A stretch of DNA of 11,977 nucleotides from Dysgonamonadaceae bacterium (lineage in GTDB: Bacteria > Bacteroidota > Bacteroidia > Bacteroidales > Azobacteroidaceae): contig JAIRSN010000004.1 of NCBI GenBank assembly GCA_031255425.1, positions 1 to 11,977 of the forward strand, written 5' to 3'. Position 1 is the first letter of the stretch, and each line of letters begins with the position of its first letter. The notes beneath the pieces were generated by a model. It was not told the origin of the DNA. It was given only the letters and a program-made list of their open reading frames with translations, and did no database searches. This document shows, one piece after another, positions 7,934-11,977 of this stretch. The translations under genes were made by a program, and so were the position numbers.

Positions 7934-8547
7934 ATGAAGAAATTCATTTCGACTAAGCTGTTTCTCGCATTGCAGGAGGCTTCACAAAAGGGCATCGACA
8001 TTGACGCCCGGGTACTGGAAAACAGCTATGACAAATTTGTCAGGCTCCTTTTTTCGGAAAACGCTGCCTCCACCAACAAGGTAGCATATCATAACGCGCT
8101 TGTTTATATCCGCGTTGAACTGGCCTGTCTGACAGAGATACCGGAGAAAAAAAAGAGGCGCATTATCTCCGCAAAGCCATTGATGCTGTTGACAGGCAGA
8201 TGGAGTTTGTCCGTTGGCAAATGCAAGTGGAAACGACACAAGGTTGCCCGTTTTCTCGTCGGTTACCAAAACGCAGCAATCTGCAATGGACAGGCAATAT
8301 TATCGAGTGGGTAGAACTGATATATGCCCTGTATACGGCAAAAAAAATCAACGACGGTAAAACCTTCCTCAAAGAACTGTTTCAGCAGATGGGCGAAATA
8401 TTTGATATTGATGTAAAGGAATTTGCCAACTATTTCATGAACATCAAAAACCGGAAAGACGGTAACCGGACAAAATTCATGGACTTGTTGAGAGATGCCG
8501 TATTGGAAAGAATGGAAGAGGCTGACCGGAAACCTTTACGGAAATAA
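7934..8547 (+). pseudogene. rteC: RteC-family regulator, split by a -1 frameshift at an A8 run
   Basis: Two overlapping frames make one RteC-like protein. The first (ATG 7934, MKKFISTKLFLALQEASQ, a helical N-terminus through NALVYIRVELACL) runs well to about residue 74, then reads out of family and stops at 8312-8314. The second frame takes over at 8155 (EAHYLRKAIDAVDRQMEFVRWQ) and ends at 8547 with the RteC C-terminal winged-helix segment: SNLQWTGNIIEWVELIYAL, KKINDGKTFLKEL, IKNRKDGNRTKFMDLL, RMEEADRKP. Joined by a -1 shift the product would be about 204 residues, shorter than CTnDOT RteC. In CTnDOT, RteC activates the excision operon, so this may be a regulator of the mobile element or of its neighbours. 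The break is at eight A residues (8147-8154) and could be a mutation, a sequencing error or programmed frameshifting. The GTG at 7892 was rejected because it lies in the terminator hairpin. Confidence 0.75.
8147..8155 (+). other. A-rich slippery sequence at the RteC frame change
   Basis: The zero-frame codons AAA AAA AAG at 8147-8155 contain A AAA AAG in exact slippery register (8149-8155). A -1 slip there joins PEKKK to EAHYLRK and restores the RteC family sequence. This heptamer is the class used for programmed -1 frameshifting in E. coli dnaX and some insertion sequences. I do not see a strong stimulatory stem directly downstream. Confidence 0.55.
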
Positions 8548-8552
8548 AAAGG

Positions 8553-8605
8553 GAAAGCACGGACAGGACAGGATATATCAGCCTGTTTGTCCGTGCATTC
8601 GTTTT
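8553..8605 (+). terminator. Long hairpin, probable terminator after the RteC-like gene
   Basis: GCACGGACA (8557-8565) pairs with TGTCCGTGC (8588-8596). After a small internal bulge, ACAGG (8568-8572) pairs with CCTGT (8582-8586), leaving a 9-base loop. Three outer pairs (8553-8555 with 8598-8600) extend it past one mismatch. The T-tract that follows is short (TTTT at 8602-8605), so termination strength is uncertain. It starts 6 bases after the RteC stop and ends against the next promoter, insulating the two genes. Confidence 0.6.
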
Positions 8606-8634
8606 GGAAGATTGCGGATAAAGGCGTATCTTTG
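8602..8634 (+). promoter_or_regulatory. Bacteroidota-type promoter for the AlbA_2/ATPase gene
   Basis: A -33 element TTTTG (8602-8606) and a perfect -7 element TATCTTTG (8627-8634, consensus TAnnTTTG) are separated by 20 bases, the usual spacing. Transcription would begin near 8638-8641, giving a short A-rich leader before the ATG at 8658. Because the -7 box covers the GTG at 8634, that upstream start is ruled out. Confidence 0.75.
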
Positions 8635-8657
8635 TGGGCGAAAAAAATCCCAAAAGA

Positions 8658-10289
8658 ATGTCTGAACAGGAGTTGAACAAAATACTGTCTGATGCCGTTT
8701 CGCTTCCGGCAGAAACAGAGATTGTCGAGTTCAAGGAAGCAAAGGAAAGTTACGACTTCGGCAAAATCGGCAAATACTTTTCAGCGTTGAGCAACGAAGC
8801 CAACCTGAAAGGCAAGTCTTGCGCATGGCTTATTTTCGGGGTTGAAAACACAAAACACCGGATTGTCGGAAGCAATTATCGCCCAAAACGCAAGGATTTG
8901 GACAGCCTGAAAAAGGAAATCGGCGACAAGACAACCAATAATATTTCGTTTATCGAAATATACGAATTGCATAAACCGGAAGGCCGGATAGTAATGTTTC
9001 AGATACCCGCTGCACCGCAGGGCATTCCGGTGGCTTTCGAGGGCTTTTATTACGGACGCGCCAACGAAAGTCTTGTAGCATTGAACATTGAAAAAATAGA
9101 ACGGATACGCAATCAGGTAATTGGCAAAGACTGGTCAAAGAATATTGTACCTGATGCCACTTTTACACATTTGGACAAAGATGCGATACGGTACGCGCGG
9201 GAACAATACAAAAAGAAACATCCGGGACTGGCAAAAGATGTGGATGACTGGGACGATGCACTGTTTTTGGACAAAGCATCCATAACGATTGACGGGAAAA
9301 TAACCAACACCGCAATCCTGCTTTTGGGAAAGGATACGTCCGGCCATCTGTTATCGCCAGCTATTGGGCAAATATCGTGGATTTTAAAAGATGCGCCCGG
9401 CGGTTATGAACATTTTTATACGCCGTTTATCCTGACGGTAGATAAGGCGCTTGCCTGCATCCGCAACCTGAAATACCGCTATATGATTGATGATACGACT
9501 TTGTTTCCCGAAGAAGTAACACATTACGATGACTGGGTGATTCGCGAAACGCTTCATAACTGTGTGGCACACTCTGACTACAGTAAACAAAGCCGTATTA
9601 TCATTTTGGAATACAACAACCGCCTTATTTTCGACAATGCAGGCAGTTTTATACCGGATTCGGTGGAAGAAGCGATTCATCACGACCGCCCGCAGCGTTA
9701 TTACCGCAATCCGTTTCTGGTTGCCGCAATGGTCAATCTGAACATGATTGATACGGTAGGAAGCGGTATTAAGAAAATGTTCATTATCCAGAGAGACAGG
9801 TTTTTCCCGCTACCGACTTACGATATTTCGAATGAAAGCCATACAGAAGTAACGATACACGGCGAACTTATCAACGAGAACTATTCGCGCCAGTTGAAAA
9901 AACACCCGGAACTGTCTCTGGATGATGTAATTGCGCTGGATAAAGTGCAGAAAAAACAGCCGGTCGGCGAAATGGAAATACAGCGTTTGCGTGATTTGAA
10001 ACTGGTTGCGGGAATAGCTTCCGAATTGCAGGTTGCAGGCAATTACACGAAAATATCATATCAGGATTACAGGCAAATGATATTGGATTTGATAATCCAA
10101 AACGGTTCTGCCACAAGAGAAGATATCGTAAATTTGATAATGCCCACATTGTCGCCTGATGAGCCATTGGAGAAACGGCTGCGGAAGATAACCAACATAG
10201 TTGCAAAGTTGTCAAAACGGGAAAATGTTATCAAAAACACTTCTAATGCAGATAAATATCCTGTTTGGAAACTTGTAGACGGCAATTAG
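8658..10289 (+). CDS. AlbA_2 (Schlafen-like) and RecG-like ATPase-domain protein, putative regulator
   Basis: The product has 543 residues from ATG 8658; a 551-residue version from GTG 8634 conflicts with the promoter. The N-terminal AlbA_2/Schlafen-type domain spans about 18-140 (EIVEFKEAKE, FSALSNEAN, WLIFGVENTKHRIVG). A GHKL-type ATPase segment of the RecG-related class (HATPase_c_4) covers about 290-385, with W293-VIRETLHNCVAHSDY-308 as the Asn-bearing ATP-binding helix (N301), then LIFDNAGSF, NPFLVAAMVNL and VGSGIKKM. The C-terminus (about 465-543) looks like a winged helix (YRQMILDLIIQNGSATREDI). Such proteins are annotated as putative transcriptional regulators or DNA/RNA-binding ATPases and are frequent on mobile elements; some AlbA_2 relatives occur in defence loci, so that role is possible but not shown. 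It has its own promoter and runs convergent with the coupling-protein gene. Its base composition is lower in GC than the iron operon (10021-10080 has 24 of 60). The domain call is strong, the function unknown. Confidence 0.87.
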   Translation: MSEQELNKILSDAVSLPAETEIVEFKEAKESYDFGKIGKYFSALSNEANLKGKSCAWLIFGVENTKHRIVGSNYRPKRKDLDSLKKEIGDKTTNNISFIEIYELHKPEGRIVMFQIPAAPQGIPVAFEGFYYGRANESLVALNIEKIERIRNQVIGKDWSKNIVPDATFTHLDKDAIRYAREQYKKKHPGLAKDVDDWDDALFLDKASITIDGKITNTAILLLGKDTSGHLLSPAIGQISWILKDAPGGYEHFYTPFILTVDKALACIRNLKYRYMIDDTTLFPEEVTHYDDWVIRETLHNCVAHSDYSKQSRIIILEYNNRLIFDNAGSFIPDSVEEAIHHDRPQRYYRNPFLVAAMVNLNMIDTVGSGIKKMFIIQRDRFFPLPTYDISNESHTEVTIHGELINENYSRQLKKHPELSLDDVIALDKVQKKQPVGEMEIQRLRDLKLVAGIASELQVAGNYTKISYQDYRQMILDLIIQNGSATREDIVNLIMPTLSPDEPLEKRLRKITNIVAKLSKRENVIKNTSNADKYPVWKLVDGN

Positions 10290-10294
10290 AATGA

Positions 10295-10428
10295 AAAATG
10301 TAGATGCAAAATAACAGAGTAGATGTAAGGCGAGTGGCAAACCATGGAATTTTGTATTTATTCATTTAATATATAGACATTTACAACAGACACCAAAATG
10401 TAGTTGTAAAATTGAAAAGTAGATGTAA
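10295..10428. repeat. Direct repeat pair, four GTAGATGTAAA-like units
   Basis: The blocks 10295-10328 and 10395-10428 match at 28 of 34 positions and lie exactly 100 bases apart. Each holds two units of consensus GTAG(A/T)TG(T/C)AA(A/G), starting at 10300 and 10319 and at 10400 and 10419, so the spacing within each pair is 19 bases. An inverted copy of part of the unit (TTTACAAC, 10380-10387) faces GTTGTAAA at 10403-10410. The last unit runs into the terminator stem. The paired spacing suggests protein-binding sites. Confidence 0.7.
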
Positions 10429-10464
10429 ACCCTCCCCTGTTCTCAAAACACAGAGGAGGGTTTT
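10427..10464. terminator. Bidirectional terminator between convergent genes
   Basis: A stem of about 14 positions with one C-A mismatch pairs AAACCCTCCCCTGT (10427-10440) with ACAGAGGAGGGTTT (10450-10463) around a 9-base loop. Read on + it ends in TTTT; read on - it ends in a shorter TTT. It sits 7 bases beyond the stop of the minus-strand coupling-protein gene and 137 bases past the AlbA_2 gene, so it can serve both. Confidence 0.8.
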
Positions 10465-10470
10465 CTATCC

Positions 10471-11977
10471 TCATTCTTTCTTAATCAAATGCTGTAACTC
10501 CGGGTCTTCGGCAATTCGCAACAACTCGTCGGCGACAATCTGTTTTACGTCTGCTTTGATTTGATTGTAGTTGTGGTCGATAACCTGCTGCATCACGTCG
10601 TTTCCCCCGTCGTCTGTAAACTCGGCAATCACGGGGATTTTTTTGTAGGCTTTCGTTTCACGGGCAACAGTTTCGTTATCGACAACAATTTCCGCGTGGA
10701 AAATCTTTTGTTCTATCCGCTCGTCGAAATTATCAGATACCGCACCCACAAACATACCCTGCGTAAGATTGCTGATTTTGGATGCCGGAATAAGACTGTC
10801 CAACTGTGTAGAAATTGATGTTGACGTGTCCTGCCGGTTTATCGTCATCGACTGCCGTTTCTGCAACACCTTCCCGAAGCGTTCCGAAAGCGTCTTTGCC
10901 GATTCACCGACTACCTGACCGGAAAAAATATTCCCTACCGTGTTCATTACGACGGCGGCTTCCTTGTCGCCATAATCCCGCTTCAACTGCGAAAAGTCCT
11001 GAAAACCCAGACAAACAGCCACTTTATTGCTTCGGGCGGTCGCTATCAGGTTATCCAGTCCACGGAAATAAATTGTAGGCAACTCGTCAATAATGACCGA
11101 TGATTTGAGTTGTCCTTTCTTGTTGATTAACTTCACGATACGGCTGTTATACAAGCCCAGGGCCGCCGAATAAATATTCTGGCGGTCGGGATTGTTACCG
11201 ACGCAAAGGATTTTCGGCTCATTGGGATTGTTGATGTCCAGCGTAAAATCATTACCTGTCATTACCCAGTATAACTGCGGACTTATCATCCTGGATAAGG
11301 GAATTTTAGCCGAGGCTATTTGCCCTTGGAGCTGGTCAGCGGCGCCTCCTTCCCATGCATCCATGAAAGGACTTAAATAGTTCTCCAACTGCGGATAAGA
11401 AGTCAGTATCGGGAAAATATCGGCATATTTCCGGTTTAGAAATTCAATGGCATGGGGAAAGGTACAATACTTGCCGTTCTGATAGATTTTCAAATACCAG
11501 ATTATTGCTGCTAAAAGGATTATGGGTGATTCTACGAAAAAGTCGCCCTGTTTTTGAATCCATGTTTTATTGAGGTTAAGCATTATTGTATAAGCCGATT
11601 CGTATGCGTCGCTGATGTCTGTCATAAATTCCGGCGCAATGGGATTGCACCGGTGCGACTTGCGGGGATTATCAAAATTGATTACATAAAATCTGGGCTT
11701 TACCTTGTACTTGTCCATATTGTGAAGCATTGTATTGTAGGCGATTACAGACAGGTCGTCAAACTTGTAATCATAGACATACATCGAAAAACCTTTGACA
11801 ATCTGTTGCTTAATATAACTGTTTACAATTGCGTATGACTTTCCGCTACCCGGAGTACCCAGCACAATACTTGCCCGAAACGGATTGACAACGTTTATCC
11901 AGCCCCTGTTCCACTTCTTACGATAGAAAAAACGTGTCGGCAGGTTGACCGAATATTCGTTTTCAATGAGCCGCGTT
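10471..11977 (-). CDS. mobC: MobC/TraG-type conjugative coupling protein, C-terminal part (5' end outside window)
   Basis: This is a partial gene on the minus strand. The frame stays open to the window edge (reading ENEYSVNLPTRFFYRKKW, then GWINVVNPFRASIVLG), so the GTG at 11865 is internal. The stop is TGA at 10471-10473. Visible motifs are Walker A GTPGSGKS (11836-11859), Walker B SSVIIDE (its DE codons at 11083-11088), and a TraG/TraD-like recognition segment (ATARSNKVAVCLGFQDFSQL). The sequence closely follows MobC of CTnDOT-type Bacteroides conjugative transposons, whose N-terminal YWFCY membrane region would lie beyond the window. The role is a hexameric inner-membrane ATPase that links the relaxase-DNA complex to the type IV secretion channel during conjugation. 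A mobA/mobB relaxase pair would be expected upstream, beyond 11977. It shows that this part of the window is ICE backbone. Confidence 0.93.
   Translation of the reverse strand, partial: TRLIENEYSVNLPTRFFYRKKWNRGWINVVNPFRASIVLGTPGSGKSYAIVNSYIKQQIVKGFSMYVYDYKFDDLSVIAYNTMLHNMDKYKVKPRFYVINFDNPRKSHRCNPIAPEFMTDISDAYESAYTIMLNLNKTWIQKQGDFFVESPIILLAAIIWYLKIYQNGKYCTFPHAIEFLNRKYADIFPILTSYPQLENYLSPFMDAWEGGAADQLQGQIASAKIPLSRMISPQLYWVMTGNDFTLDINNPNEPKILCVGNNPDRQNIYSAALGLYNSRIVKLINKKGQLKSSVIIDELPTIYFRGLDNLIATARSNKVAVCLGFQDFSQLKRDYGDKEAAVVMNTVGNIFSGQVVGESAKTLSERFGKVLQKRQSMTINRQDTSTSISTQLDSLIPASKISNLTQGMFVGAVSDNFDERIEQKIFHAEIVVDNETVARETKAYKKIPVIAEFTDDGGNDVMQQVIDHNYNQIKADVKQIVADELLRIAEDPELQHLIKKE

Noticed and set aside
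8634..8636. GTG start for the AlbA_2 protein
   Set aside because: It lies within the -7 promoter element, upstream of the likely transcription start; ATG 8658 fits better.
7863..10331. Shared 9-mer ATGTAAGGC at 7863 and 10323 as ends of a small mobile module
   Set aside because: A 9-base match is expected many times by chance in 12 kb, and the flanks do not extend it convincingly.
10295..10430. CRISPR array
   Set aside because: There are only two degenerate blocks, no uniform spacers and no cas genes in the window.

Overview
The window reads as Bacteroidales (Bacteroidota) DNA. The evidence is a TonB-dependent receptor followed by a DUF4374 surface lipoprotein, a promoter of the Bacteroidota TTG/TAnnTTTG type, and an RteC-like protein and a MobC-type coupling protein of the kind found on Bacteroides conjugative transposons. 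No rRNA, tRNA, CRISPR array, integrase or complete insertion sequence was seen.

Region 1 (2-7546, all + strand) is a tight five-gene operon that looks like a complete iron-siderophore (or related metal chelate) uptake route. It holds the C-terminal part of a TonB-dependent outer-membrane receptor, a DUF4374 lipoprotein with an acidic surface-export signal, a ferric-reductase-like multi-helix membrane protein, and two ABC half-transporters whose genes overlap. The first two genes match the layout of the B. thetaiotaomicron xenosiderophore system XusABC. The third is not a PepSY protein but a ferric-reductase/MsrQ-like one carrying an unusual repetitive, His/Asp/Arg-rich periplasmic insert. The two ABC proteins have exporter architecture, but the context (compare YbtP/YbtQ and IrtA/IrtB) suggests import of the ferric chelate or its iron across the inner membrane.

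Region 2 (7547-7933) is mostly non-coding. It contains an open reading stretch with no ATG near its beginning and a strong hairpin terminator.

Region 3 (7934-10470, + strand genes) has an RteC-family regulator split by a frameshift exactly at an A AAA AAG slippery heptamer, a second hairpin, a good Bacteroidota promoter, and an AlbA_2/RecG-like ATPase-domain protein. The 181-base gap that follows carries a 34-base direct repeat in two copies exactly 100 bases apart, then a bidirectional terminator.

Region 4 (10471-11977, - strand) is the C-terminal part of a MobC/TraG-type coupling protein (conjugative ATPase), running off the window. Regions 3 and 4 are integrative-conjugative-element (ICE) backbone. 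The iron operon is therefore either ICE cargo or sits right next to an ICE end; the window alone cannot decide between these.
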